A stretch of DNA of 64,000 nt. It comes from Desulfogranum mediterraneum DSM 13871. GTDB taxonomy: Bacteria; Desulfobacterota; Desulfobulbia; Desulfobulbales; Desulfobulbaceae. Numbering within the stretch: position 1 is the stretch's first letter; each line of letters starts with the position of its first letter. The stretch lies in assembly GCF_000429965.1 (NCBI RefSeq), contig NZ_AUCW01000003.1:186001-250000 (forward strand), given 5' to 3'. The notes beneath the pieces are model-generated. The model made no database searches, had not been told where the DNA came from, and saw only the letters and a list, made by a program, of their open reading frames with translations. Positions 46,420 through 54,707 of the stretch are shown here, piece by piece. Made by a program: the position numbers and the translations under genes.

Positions 46420-46622
46420 TCAGCGGATTAAAACCAAAAAAATCTTCCCCCTGGCTCTGTAGCGAGAAAGGCTCGCTGTCTCCCGAGGACAGCAGAAAAA
46501 TTACAGAGCTTCAAAGGGAATCGGAAAAAAAATCGAGCAACCGGGGTGACCGCTCAATCACCTGCTCAAAGGATACACCATTTAGCCCGACTCTACCAGC
46601 CTGACGCCTGGCCGGCAGGGGT

Positions 46623-46928
46623 CAGGGGCCAGCCGGCTGCTACACAAGAAAGAGCCACTACCAACCCATCACCCAGGAGATGGTGGCCAATGAGACGGCC
46701 ATGGGTAAGTATCACTTCTGCCGCCGCTTTAAGCAGTACTTCGGGCTCTCCTTTAAGCCGTACCCCAATCGAAAACGGATCACCGTGGCCAATAGGCTGC
46801 TGGCCGAACACGGCTACAGCGTCTCGGACGCCTGTTTCTCGGGGGGCTTCAACGATGCCTCCTATCTTTCCAAAGTATTCGAGGAGGTGAAAGGAAAGCC
46901 AGCCAAGCATTACCTGTACTCCAGATAG
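46623..46928 (+). pseudogene. AraC-type HTH remnant
   Basis: The frame from about 46640 reads HYQPIT, then MGKYHFCRRFKQYFGLSFK and later YSVSDACFSGGFNDASYLSKVF, ending KPAKHYLYSR. These are the two helix-turn-helix repeats of an AraC-family C-terminal domain. The N-terminal effector or receiver domain is missing, and the sequence upstream of 46620 shows no continuation and no plausible start. It is most likely the 3' remnant of a lost regulator. An ATG at 46680 would give only a partial domain. Confidence 0.7.
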
Positions 46929-47787
46929 CGCCTCCCAGGAGGAGAGCAGGGGATGGTCTCCCTTCAAGAGGCGATTACACCATGAAGAAGGTCAGATCGG
47001 GAAGGCGCAAAAAAGGGTCAGGTCTACGCTTGACCTTTTGGTAAAGGTCTACCAGGTAACGCAGCTCTGATTGGGACCGTATGTAAAAAGGGGGGAGTGC
47101 AGCAGAATGAGGAGAGGTACAGCGATCGGCTGGAAAGTCTGCACTGGGAGAGATGGATCGCGGCCCGGAGGCCAGGATCCGAGCTTGAGCCATAGAAGCC
47201 TGGACAAGCCACGGCCTCCGGGTTGCGTTCTTCAGTAATTCTCGGTGATCGCAGAGAGCGCGGACTTCAGGGACACTCTTGGCGATTATTGACATACATT
47301 TTCGAGTAGTATACCTTCCCAAGATGGTACAAACCGCAAGAATCGTCGCACCGGAGCATATCAGCAAAGCAGAAGAACAACCAGATAACATTGAGGCGAC
47401 AGCCACCCGGAGCCATCAAGAACCACCGGGCTGAATTCCTCTTCTTCAAGGTGGCCTCAAGGCTTATCAGCCCCTGGGGATGTACAAAAAGGAGACCGTT
47501 CCTTGGCAAGGGATACAGTTTGGCATAGGACCCCAGACAAAGGCAAGGCCCTGATGTTGGCAAAACGCCAACTGGAATTCAACAGCCTGATGCTTCCATT
47601 CTATAGCTCGGGCAAGCAAGAACCGATGAATACATTTTTGCGATCTTGCCTGGACAGCCGAATCATTACCATCATGAAAGAGGAGTGATTCAAAGATATC
47701 AGCTCAGATCAGGGAGGGTATCCCCTTTTTTATCACAGCTCTCTGCAACAAGCTTTCCGCCGGTTGGAAGCTTGTCTTGAAACCGCC
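46929..47787. other. 859-base degraded region inside the secretion locus
   Basis: No recognisable gene. A plus-strand open frame (47503-47688) has plausible composition and, if its TGA were read through, would continue to 47878. It matches no family I know, so it may be gene debris. Short AT-rich tracts and GGGTCAGGTCTACGCTTGACC-like sequence near 47015-47035 resemble flanks seen next to mobile elements, but no transposase is visible. Composition differs from the flanking gsp genes. Confidence 0.45.
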
Positions 47788-47991
47788 TCACCCCATCTCT
47801 ACAGCATCCATCAGTTCTTCCTGAAATTTCTCGTCAGCTATCAGTTTAAGGGCCATGGCCCTGCAAAATCCTGCTGGTAAAGAAGTCGTATCCGGTGACG
47901 CCACATCAACGGAGATCTCGCCTTCTTGGTCAATGGTCAGGATGAGTGCTGCTTGATTTTCGTTCAGTTCCATATCTGCGTCCAACGCCAT
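47788..47991 (-). CDS. Small acidic conserved-looking protein
   Basis: 67 residues, strongly acidic. Reads ALILTIDQEGEISVDVASPD in the middle and MALKLIADEKFQEELMDAVEMG at the end, a beta-hairpin plus helix arrangement that looks like a real folded mini-protein rather than a shadow frame. The start may be ATG 47991 or the internal ATG 7 codons later; no strong ribosome site is present for either. Function unknown. It is the only convincing ORF in the gspE-gspD gap. Confidence 0.5.
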   Translation of the reverse strand: MALDADMELNENQAALILTIDQEGEISVDVASPDTTSLPAGFCRAMALKLIADEKFQEELMDAVEMG

Positions 47992-48024
47992 TTTTGGTTA
48001 TATCAGAATTTCCCAGAAGGGCTT

Positions 48025-48101
48025 AACAGGCGCCCTCCCAGACAACAAGGTTGGGAGTAAGGTCGCCTGTTCAAAGGTTCAGGAACTCCTGAACCTTTTT
48101 T
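48025..48101 (+). ncRNA. Candidate structured RNA ending in a terminator
   Basis: Outer stem AACAGGCG (48025-48032)/CGCCTGTT (48064-48071) encloses a second stem CTCCCA (48035-48040)/TGGGAG (48052-48057), followed 1 base later by a strong terminator hairpin. The nested pairing and direct join to a terminator look like a small RNA or the 3' end of a transcript on the plus strand. Alternatively, on the minus strand, it could be the leader of the 67-residue ORF. Confidence 0.35.
48073..48101 (+). terminator. Rho-independent terminator
   Basis: AAAGGTTCAGG, loop AACT, CCTGAACCTTT, continuing into a run of six T. An 11-bp stem with a U-tract in plus-strand direction. No annotated plus-strand gene ends here, which is why the preceding structure deserves attention. 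Confidence 0.75.
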
Positions 48102-48163
48102 GATCCCAGACACGCTTCAGCCGATCGCTGCTCAGGCCGGTGTAGAGTGTACCCTTCGGTCTA

Positions 48164-48240
48164 CTCACCAAGATGGAGATGCCGGGGTGCTTCATGGTTC
48201 CTCAAGACTGGATTCCCGCCTGCGCGGGAATGACGACGAC
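48164..48240. repeat. Direct repeat unit 1 (77 bases) with REP-like palindrome
   Basis: Begins CTCACCAAGATGGAGATGCC and ends in a REP-like palindrome at 48208-48236 with arms ATTCCCGC/GCGGGAAT. It is matched by a diverged copy at 48443-48517 over nearly its full length. Confidence 0.65.
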
Positions 48241-48345
48241 AAGGACAGCTCCACCTTCACAGTAGGACCCTACAGTTCAGTGCGTTATCTGGGTAAGAGC
48301 CTCTTGCTCACCATGCTCCAGATTGTAATCTATGGATTCTTTTGC

Positions 48346-48373
48346 CCTCATGCCCGGGGATGCGGCCATCCAG
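48346..48373. repeat. Degenerate inverted REP-like copy
   Basis: CCTCATGCCCGGGGATG followed by CGGCCATCCAGG: a worn, reverse-oriented relative of the 33736/33797 palindrome. Confidence 0.4.
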
Positions 48374-48442
48374 GTCTTTACGATCGTGGCTCATATAATC
48401 CCTGGCACCAGGGTCCATTTCGTCTCGATGCCATTGCCTCTG

Positions 48443-48517
48443 CTCGCCAAGATGGAAACGCCAAGCTGCTTCACGATTCCTCCAGGACTGGATTCCAGCC
48501 TGCGGCGGAATAACGAC
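48443..48517. repeat. Direct repeat unit 2 (75 bases), diverged
   Basis: Begins CTCGCCAAGATGGAAACGCC and ends with a decayed palindrome ATTCCAGCCTGCGGCGGAAT. It aligns with unit 1 base for base with scattered mismatches and small gaps, indicating an old local duplication. Confidence 0.65.
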
Positions 48518-48601
48518 ATCTATCCTGACACAGGGGGTAACACAGGGAGCCCCGCGGCTGATGCCTTGGGAGATTCGGCCAGACCCGTTTTTCAAGCTAC
48601 C

Positions 48602-50836
48602 CTACGGTTGTTTTCCTGAACCCAGGTGAAGGATGTTGTCCCGGGCAAGCTGCTTGAGTGCCTCATAGCTCTCCTGCTCTCCATCGCCGCCCTGGACCTC
48701 ACCGGGATCAAACTCGAGCACCCGTTGGTACATCTCCCGGGCCGCGGCCTGGTTGCCCTCCCGCTCGTAGACCACCCCGAGGTTGATGGTGGCATAGGGA
48801 TTGTCCGGATCAATACGCAGGGCCTGGAGAAAGTAGTCCTTGGCCTGCCGGTTGTCCTTACGCTGCAGTTTGGCAAAACCGATATCCGTCAGGGCCACGG
48901 CATGGGCCGGGTCCGGTGTATCGTGGAAGAATCGATCCGGGATGTCGCTGGAGCCGGGCTGGACATACTCCATGATATCACGTTTCTTATAGTAGATCTC
49001 GGCAATCTCTGCCGGATTCTCGACGATGTGGGGGGTAATGAAGATAAAGAGGTTGGTCTTGGTCTCCTTATCATTTTTGGATTTAAAGAGCCAACCCAGG
49101 AGGGGGATATCCCCTAAGAGCGGTACCTTGTACTCGCCGCTGGTGGTATCCTGCCCGATGATGCCGCCCAGGACCACGGTCTCCTCGTTATGGACCACCA
49201 CCGTGGTTTCGGCGTTGCGGGTGAAGGTGGTGGGATTACCGTCGTTGAGATTCTTGAGTTTGATCACCTCCACCCCGATCTCCAGGCGGACCACATTGGC
49301 CTGGTTGATCTGGGGAGTGATGGTCAGGGTGGTGGCCACATCCTTGTACTCGTAGTTGGTATAGTCCTGCTGGGCCGTGGTGGTGTTGCGGCTGGTGATG
49401 TAGGGAACATTCTCCCCGACCTTGATAAAGGCCTTCTTGTTATCGGTGGTCAGGATCTGCGGGGTGGCGATGATGTTGATATCATCGTCCTTCTTATAGG
49501 CGTTGATCACCGCCCCCAGGTCGGGGAAGTAGACCCCGCCGATCTCGATCCCCTGCTTGAGCACGCCCAGGGAAAAACCGGCAGGCAATACCGGCGGGGT
49601 GGCATTGATGCCCTGGAGTACATTGTAGGGCTTTGCCTCGCTGCCGCTGAAGCCGCTGAAGACCTTACCGGTCTCGTCGGCAAAGGAACCGCCGCCGCCC
49701 CACTGGACCCCAATGGCAAAGTCCTTGGTCACCTGGACCTCCATGATCAGGGCCTCCATATAGACCATCCGCCTGGGGATATCCAGCTTCTTGATCACAT
49801 CCTCCAACACCAGGTACTCCTCCCGCGCGGCGGTGATGATCAGGGAGTTGGTCTCCACATCGGCGACCACCTTGAGGTCTGCGGAGATGGCAGGGGCCTT
49901 GGCAGGCTGTTTGCTGCCGGCGCTCTGCTTTGCAGGCAGGTTGGTCAGCACCTTGACCAGCTCTTCGGCATTGGCGTGCTGCAGGTAGTAGACCCGGATA
50001 TTACCCTCACCTCTGGGACGAGGGGTGTCCAGCTCGTTGAGCAGGTTACGGATCTTCTCGATATGGGAGCGTGGGGCAAAGACGATCAGGGCATTGGTGC
50101 GCACATAGGGGATGACCCTGATATTCTGGTTGCGGACCCCCTTAACAGCCCTGCGCACAAAGAGCTGGCCCACCGACTTGGCCACCGCGGTCACATCGGC
50201 ATGCTCCAAAGGGATGATCTCCAGTTCTTCGCCGATGGAGGGAACATCCACCACCTTGATGATCTCCAGCAACCGCTTGATGTTGGACTGGACATCGGTG
50301 ATGATCAACACCCCGGACTGGGCATGGGAGATCAGGACCGAGGTCTTGGAGACCAGGGGTGCCAGAATCTTCTTCAGGTCATCGGCATTGGTATGGACCA
50401 GGGGGATGATCTGGGTGACTACCCTGTCCTGGGGCGTCTCGGAGCCCTGTTTGAGGATGGTGGCAATACTCTTGGAACGGGCCTGTACAGCGGGCACGAT
50501 CTTGATGATGGAGCCGCTGGGCACGGTGGTAAAACCATGGACCTCCAAGACCGACTCAAAGACCCGGTAGGCATCCTGCTCGGAGATCTGCGAGGGAGAG
50601 ATGATGGTGACCTTCCCCTTGACCGCCCGGTCAACGATGAAGTTTTTCCGCGTCAGTTCACTGATATACTTTATAAAGAGGTTGATATCCACATCGTTGA
50701 AATCGATGGTGACAAAGCGCTGACTCTGGGCAGCCATCAGCTGACCGGCGCCGTTGCCGCCCAGGCCGATACCACCGGCCAGGAGCAGCATTCCCCAGAA
50801 TAGTATTCTTCCTAAAAACCTGTTCATCTCTCTCAT
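48602..50836 (-). CDS. gspD: Type II secretion outer-membrane secretin GspD with C-terminal TPR extension
   Basis: 744 residues. Signal peptide (hydrophobic run to about residue 35), N0 domain starting VTIDFNDVDINLFIKYIS, N1-N3 repeats with VIPLVHTNADDLKKIL, IIPLEHADVTAVAKSV and VYYLQHANAEELVKVL, then the secretin core with VPLLGDIPLLGWLFKS and LFIFITPHIV. After the core, instead of a simple pilotin-binding tail, about 100 residues read as two TPR units (DIGFAKLQRKDNRQAKDYF and ATINLGVVYEREGNQAAAREMY). It forms the outer-membrane gate. The start may be 50836 or 50827. It lies 115 bases after gspC. Confidence 0.96.
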   Translation of the reverse strand: MREMNRFLGRILFWGMLLLAGGIGLGGNGAGQLMAAQSQRFVTIDFNDVDINLFIKYISELTRKNFIVDRAVKGKVTIISPSQISEQDAYRVFESVLEVHGFTTVPSGSIIKIVPAVQARSKSIATILKQGSETPQDRVVTQIIPLVHTNADDLKKILAPLVSKTSVLISHAQSGVLIITDVQSNIKRLLEIIKVVDVPSIGEELEIIPLEHADVTAVAKSVGQLFVRRAVKGVRNQNIRVIPYVRTNALIVFAPRSHIEKIRNLLNELDTPRPRGEGNIRVYYLQHANAEELVKVLTNLPAKQSAGSKQPAKAPAISADLKVVADVETNSLIITAAREEYLVLEDVIKKLDIPRRMVYMEALIMEVQVTKDFAIGVQWGGGGSFADETGKVFSGFSGSEAKPYNVLQGINATPPVLPAGFSLGVLKQGIEIGGVYFPDLGAVINAYKKDDDINIIATPQILTTDNKKAFIKVGENVPYITSRNTTTAQQDYTNYEYKDVATTLTITPQINQANVVRLEIGVEVIKLKNLNDGNPTTFTRNAETTVVVHNEETVVLGGIIGQDTTSGEYKVPLLGDIPLLGWLFKSKNDKETKTNLFIFITPHIVENPAEIAEIYYKKRDIMEYVQPGSSDIPDRFFHDTPDPAHAVALTDIGFAKLQRKDNRQAKDYFLQALRIDPDNPYATINLGVVYEREGNQAAAREMYQRVLEFDPGEVQGGDGEQESYEALKQLARDNILHLGSGKQP

Positions 50837-50950
50837 CCCAACCTGCCAAAGTACGAAGGTTTCCAGCCAAGTTCCTTCGCCGGTTTTCTCTCTTTCCTCT
50901 CTGCCAATACCTGCACCACGCCTCCTCCCTGCGACCAGCCAAAGCGATGA

Positions 50951-51688
50951 TCAGTAGGACTCCTCTGTTTCAACGGCTGCCGGCGCATCTTGCTGTTCTT
51001 TAGCCTGCTCAGCCTCAGGATCACTCTCCAGGGGTTCCTGGGGTTCCTCAACGCTTTCCACCAGAGCCGGCCGGGGCTGCCGAAAATTAATCCGCCTCCT
51101 CGGTCGAATCACGGTGGCTCTTTTTACGGGAGCTGCAAGCCGGGGAGTTCTTCCCCCGTTTGAGGCTGCAGCCGCCCTGGAGGGTGCACCGCCTCCCTCC
51201 CGATCCTTGATGGTCAGCACCTCGGTCTTGCCGTTGACCTGGAGGATGACCTTACCCCGGATGATCCGCTGGATGGTCGCCCCCTGGAGGGCATCGCCGA
51301 TCCGAAAGATATCCTGTCTCTTTTCTTTCTGATCGATGATGATGGCCCGGGCATCGTTCTCGTCTCCGGCTACGGTCCCCAGAAGCACCAGCTTCAGACG
51401 GGTCTCCTCCAGATCTGCTGCATCCGGCTCTGTGGTTTTCGTCACCGGCTCGGCCTCCAGCACGGCCTGGAAGATATTGCGCCTGACGATCACCCCATGA
51501 TCGGGGGGCGACTCCAGAGCCGGAAGCGGAGCGGCTTCCTGGCTTGGAGCCTGCCCGGGTGTAACGGTCACCTTCCCGGAGGCGGGCAGGAGTGCCATCA
51601 GCTGCTGCTCCAAACGATCATACCAGAGAAAGACCGCCAGAGCGGAGAGCAGGGCGATAACCGTCATCTTCACCAGAGTCTTTACCAT
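50951..51688 (-). CDS. gspC: Type II secretion protein GspC
   Basis: 245 residues. One N-terminal transmembrane helix (about 5-23), a Pro/Ala linker, then the homology region with VRRNIFQAVL, LKLVLLGTVAGDENDARAIIID and IFRIGDALQGATIQRI. It links GspD with the inner-membrane platform. No PDZ domain; the C-terminus is instead a Pro/Arg-rich segment and a Glu-rich tail. It starts 1 base before the end of the gspN spacing (gspN stop at 51690). Confidence 0.88.
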   Translation of the reverse strand: MVKTLVKMTVIALLSALAVFLWYDRLEQQLMALLPASGKVTVTPGQAPSQEAAPLPALESPPDHGVIVRRNIFQAVLEAEPVTKTTEPDAADLEETRLKLVLLGTVAGDENDARAIIIDQKEKRQDIFRIGDALQGATIQRIIRGKVILQVNGKTEVLTIKDREGGGAPSRAAAASNGGRTPRLAAPVKRATVIRPRRRINFRQPRPALVESVEEPQEPLESDPEAEQAKEQQDAPAAVETEESY

Positions 51689-51689
51689 A

Positions 51690-52637
51690 TCAGCCCCCTC
51701 CCTCAGGTTGGAGCAGCTCCATCAGCTCTGCCAATCCCGAAAAAACGATCCCAGGCGACTGCAGCGAGCCGCTGATGGTAAAGGAAAGAGGCCCTTTGGC
51801 CAGCCGTCTCCGCAGGCCCTCCGCCGTCTGCCGGTCTTCAATATTTTTCAAGAATTCAGGACGAGGCTGAAGCGTACCCCGGATGCTGAGCAGACTCTCT
51901 CCCAAGGGCTGCTGCAGTTGCAGCCTGCCCCTGAACTCAGCGGCAAAGAGGCTTGACTCCACCACCCCCTGGCTCAGCTGAAAGGTCCGGCCCTTGCCCT
52001 CGATCCGGGCTGCAAGCGAGGTGATGGGCAGCAGGGTATGACCAAAGATCGGCTGCTTGAGCCCCACGACTCCATCAACAAGCTCCAGTTCCAGATCCAT
52101 GGTCTGCAGGGCCTCTTCCTCTTCGCTGCCGCGGTTGAGGACCAGGCTAAACACCCCGCCCAGCCGTCCCCGGAGTTCCCGCCCCAGGGTCTGCTCAAGG
52201 AGTTTGACCCCTCCAAGCTCCAGGGCGGAGAAATGTCCTTCAAGGCGATACTGCCCCAAGAGCTCTCCCCCTTGAAGACGTGCCTCAAGCTCACCCCCAG
52301 CCAGCCGGCCGGCAAGCTGCAGGACCGGGCCGCGGGCCCGGAGGCTCTCTCCTGGCAGCGGCCTGAGGAGCAGCTGCTCAACCACCAACAGTTCTCTGCC
52401 TCCATTCCTGCCCCTGACAGCAGCCAGTTCCAGGCCACCCAGTTCCAACTGGCCCGGGAAACGCAGGGCCAGCTCCTCCATTTCCAGGGAATAGCCTGGA
52501 AACGCGGCCTGGAAGTAGCGGGGGGTCCACTGCCGTAAAAACGCAGCCGGGAAGAGCAACCAGAGCAGCAGGGTCACCACCACCAGGGTGTAGGCCAAGA
52601 GGAACGTGGCCCGGCTTGCCCAAGCAATAGCCTTCAT
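51690..52637 (-). CDS. gspN: Type II secretion protein GspN
   Basis: 315 residues: one N-terminal transmembrane helix (LLAYTLVVVTLLLWLLFP), then an AsmA-like beta-rich periplasmic region typical of the deltaproteobacterial GspN family, ending in FTISGSLQSPGIVFSG. Its role is poorly defined and it is dispensable in some systems. The start overlaps the gspM stop by 1 base. Confidence 0.82.
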   Translation of the reverse strand: MKAIAWASRATFLLAYTLVVVTLLLWLLFPAAFLRQWTPRYFQAAFPGYSLEMEELALRFPGQLELGGLELAAVRGRNGGRELLVVEQLLLRPLPGESLRARGPVLQLAGRLAGGELEARLQGGELLGQYRLEGHFSALELGGVKLLEQTLGRELRGRLGGVFSLVLNRGSEEEEALQTMDLELELVDGVVGLKQPIFGHTLLPITSLAARIEGKGRTFQLSQGVVESSLFAAEFRGRLQLQQPLGESLLSIRGTLQPRPEFLKNIEDRQTAEGLRRRLAKGPLSFTISGSLQSPGIVFSGLAELMELLQPEGGG

Positions 52638-53179
52638 CAGCTGCCCTGCTCCACAATTGCATCCACACTGACAATCTGGACCGTCACATCCAGGGTCCCC
52701 TCAGCTTTGCTGTTTTCCTGAATCGAGACCCGCCTGATCCCGACGACCTGCCTGGGTGATTCGATTTTTTCTAAAAATGAGACCAACTGGACTATACTGA
52801 TGGCCTGGAGCTTCATCTCTACAAAACTCTGCTCAAGCAGTTCATTATCCGAGATCTCGGCAGGTTTCATGTAGGCGATATTCCCCTTGACTCCGCTGTC
52901 TGCAGCACTGCTCTCGACAAAGGAAAAGAGGCTGAAGCCCTTATCCCGCTGCTCCAGCAGCTTGGCCAGGGATTGATTCTTCCTGCTGAAGTCCTGGTAG
53001 CGCTGCTCCAGCTCCACCATCTCGGCCAGCTGTTTTTCACGACTGCTGATGGCCCCCTGCAACCGGCCCCTCTTCTCCAGCAGGGGAAAGAGGAAAAGCT
53101 GCAGGAGGACAAAGAGCAGCAGCGCCAGCAGTGCGCAGCTGACCGCGACCTTTTCCCGCTTGGATAACCTGGCCAGCAT
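52637..53179 (-). CDS. gspM: Type II secretion protein GspM
   Basis: 180 residues: transmembrane helix VAVSCALLALLLFVLLQLFLFP near the N-terminus, a coiled-coil stretch (REKQLAEMVELEQRYQDF), and a ferredoxin-like C-terminal domain. It stabilises GspL in the inner membrane. The call rests on topology and position between gspL and gspN. TGATG-type overlap with gspL. Confidence 0.82.
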   Translation of the reverse strand: MLARLSKREKVAVSCALLALLLFVLLQLFLFPLLEKRGRLQGAISSREKQLAEMVELEQRYQDFSRKNQSLAKLLEQRDKGFSLFSFVESSAADSGVKGNIAYMKPAEISDNELLEQSFVEMKLQAISIVQLVSFLEKIESPRQVVGIRRVSIQENSKAEGTLDVTVQIVSVDAIVEQGS

Positions 53180-54681
53180 CAGCCCTCTCCCAGCTCAAGT
53201 TGAAGTTCAAAGCGAATCTTGTTGCTCTTCTTATCGGCAGTGGCAGAGACAATCGCAACCGAGCTGTAGTAGGCGGAGGCAGAGAGATGGTTCTTGATGG
53301 CATCCACATTGTTAAAGGTGCCCGTAACTCCCCGCATCCGCACCGCCTGTTGATCAATCACCATTCGAGTCACCTGCAGGCTGAGTTCCTCGGGAATGCG
53401 GGCGGAGATATCGGCCAACAGGGCCAGTACCTGGCGTTTGCCGGCATAGACGGGAACCGTGGTCTCGGAACGCTCCATCTCCTGGACCGCCACCTTCAAC
53501 TGCACATAGGGGTCCTGGATACGGGTGGCCCTGGGAAATATCCCTTGATAGAGGGTCGTCATCCGCTGGCGGAGTTCCTGGTTACGACCAGCCAGCTGCC
53601 TGTTGCTGACCAGCCCTCCGACGGTCAACACCAGCAGCAACAGCAGCCCCATAACCCCGGCAGACAGCACTTTTTTTCTGGAGGCAAGGAGTCGGCCCCT
53701 GGTGGCAAACTCACCGCTGCGAAAGTTATAACTCGCCCTCTTCTCCGGTCCATAGAGCGCCAGAGCCACGGCCCGCTCATGATGGGCGTCAAGCGGGCCA
53801 GGGCTGCGCTGGTCCGACTCCAGCCCCAGAAGGGGTCCAAGGTCCAGCTTCTCCGGCACCAGGCCCAGGCCGGACCCGATGAGGGTGCAGAGGGTCGGCT
53901 CTTCTCCCACGGTTCCGCCGACGACCAGATCCTCGATCTCCCCTACGCCCGGCCTGTTTTGCCGAAACAGATCAATACTCCGCTGCAGCGCAGGGATCAA
54001 CTCGGCACAGCACTGCTGTCCGGCTTCCAGACTGACCAGGCGAACCTCTCCCTGTACCAGGGCAAAGGGTGAGTGCAGCTCCAACAGCTCCGGATAGGGC
54101 AGGCGGCGGTAGAGGCGACAGCTGCCGTCATAGAGCAGGCCGACGCTGAGGGCGGAAAGATCACCGTGGACCACCAGCAGCCAGCGACTGCCGAAACGGC
54201 GACTGACGGCCTCAAACATGGGCAGGACCGAGGGCAGGAGGATCTCCGGATCCAGGCCGTGCTGCTGCAGTTGCCCCAGGAGCAGAGCCAACTCCTTTTT
54301 GGGCGTGGCCAGGGCCATAATCTGACTCTCGGCCCCCTGGAGATCGGTCACCTGATAGGAGGTCACCAACTCCTCTATGGGCTGGATCAGCTGGTCATCC
54401 AGTTCATAGGGCAGGGCCTGCTCGATCTTCCTCCGCTCCACAAAGGGCAGGGTAAGGTTGCGGACGCTGACCATGGACTGGGGGACCCCGCAGACACAGC
54501 GCCCCCCCTGCCACTCCAGTTCGGTCAAGAGTTGCCCCAACGCCTCTCCCAGCGCCTCGGGACCGTCCTGGCGGAGCACGCTGCCCCGGGCAAGGATCTG
54601 CGCACGTTTTCCCTGCTGTTCGACCACGACCCCGGAGAGGTAGTGGTCGTTTATGTCGAGACCAAGCGAGTTCTGTGCCAT
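53179..54681 (-). CDS. gspL: Type II secretion protein GspL (PilM-like)
   Basis: 500 residues. Cytoplasmic actin-like domain beginning LGLDINDHYLSGVVVE with LPFVERRKIEQALPYELDDQL (typical of PilM/GspL), a transmembrane helix around residue 345 (LSAGVMGLLLLLVLTVGGLVS), and a periplasmic PilN-like ferredoxin domain. It recruits GspE to the membrane. It lies 26 bases after gspK. Confidence 0.85.
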   Translation of the reverse strand: MAQNSLGLDINDHYLSGVVVEQQGKRAQILARGSVLRQDGPEALGEALGQLLTELEWQGGRCVCGVPQSMVSVRNLTLPFVERRKIEQALPYELDDQLIQPIEELVTSYQVTDLQGAESQIMALATPKKELALLLGQLQQHGLDPEILLPSVLPMFEAVSRRFGSRWLLVVHGDLSALSVGLLYDGSCRLYRRLPYPELLELHSPFALVQGEVRLVSLEAGQQCCAELIPALQRSIDLFRQNRPGVGEIEDLVVGGTVGEEPTLCTLIGSGLGLVPEKLDLGPLLGLESDQRSPGPLDAHHERAVALALYGPEKRASYNFRSGEFATRGRLLASRKKVLSAGVMGLLLLLVLTVGGLVSNRQLAGRNQELRQRMTTLYQGIFPRATRIQDPYVQLKVAVQEMERSETTVPVYAGKRQVLALLADISARIPEELSLQVTRMVIDQQAVRMRGVTGTFNNVDAIKNHLSASAYYSSVAIVSATADKKSNKIRFELQLELGEG

Positions 54682-54707
54682 CTGAACCTAGCGCTACTCC
54701 CAGTTTA

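Larger units (their letters stand above)
48102..48601. other. 500-base repeat-bearing spacer downstream of gspD
   Basis: Contains REP-like palindromes and a long imperfect duplication listed separately. Frames through it translate repeat sequence and show no protein family. No terminator with a U-run for the gspD transcript could be identified. Confidence 0.5.

Noticed and set aside
46975-47406. Minus-strand open frame of about 143 codons in the secretion-locus insert
   Set aside because: No recognisable domain, Arg/Ser/Pro-rich random-looking composition, and no ribosome site.
47503-47688. Plus-strand 61-codon open frame, and its extension if the TGA at its end were selenocysteine
   Set aside because: No known family around the TGA, no SECIS-like hairpin right after it, and the extension overlaps the small acidic ORF; more likely debris.
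48100-48595. Overlapping frames on both strands in the repeat region
   Set aside because: They translate the repeats themselves.
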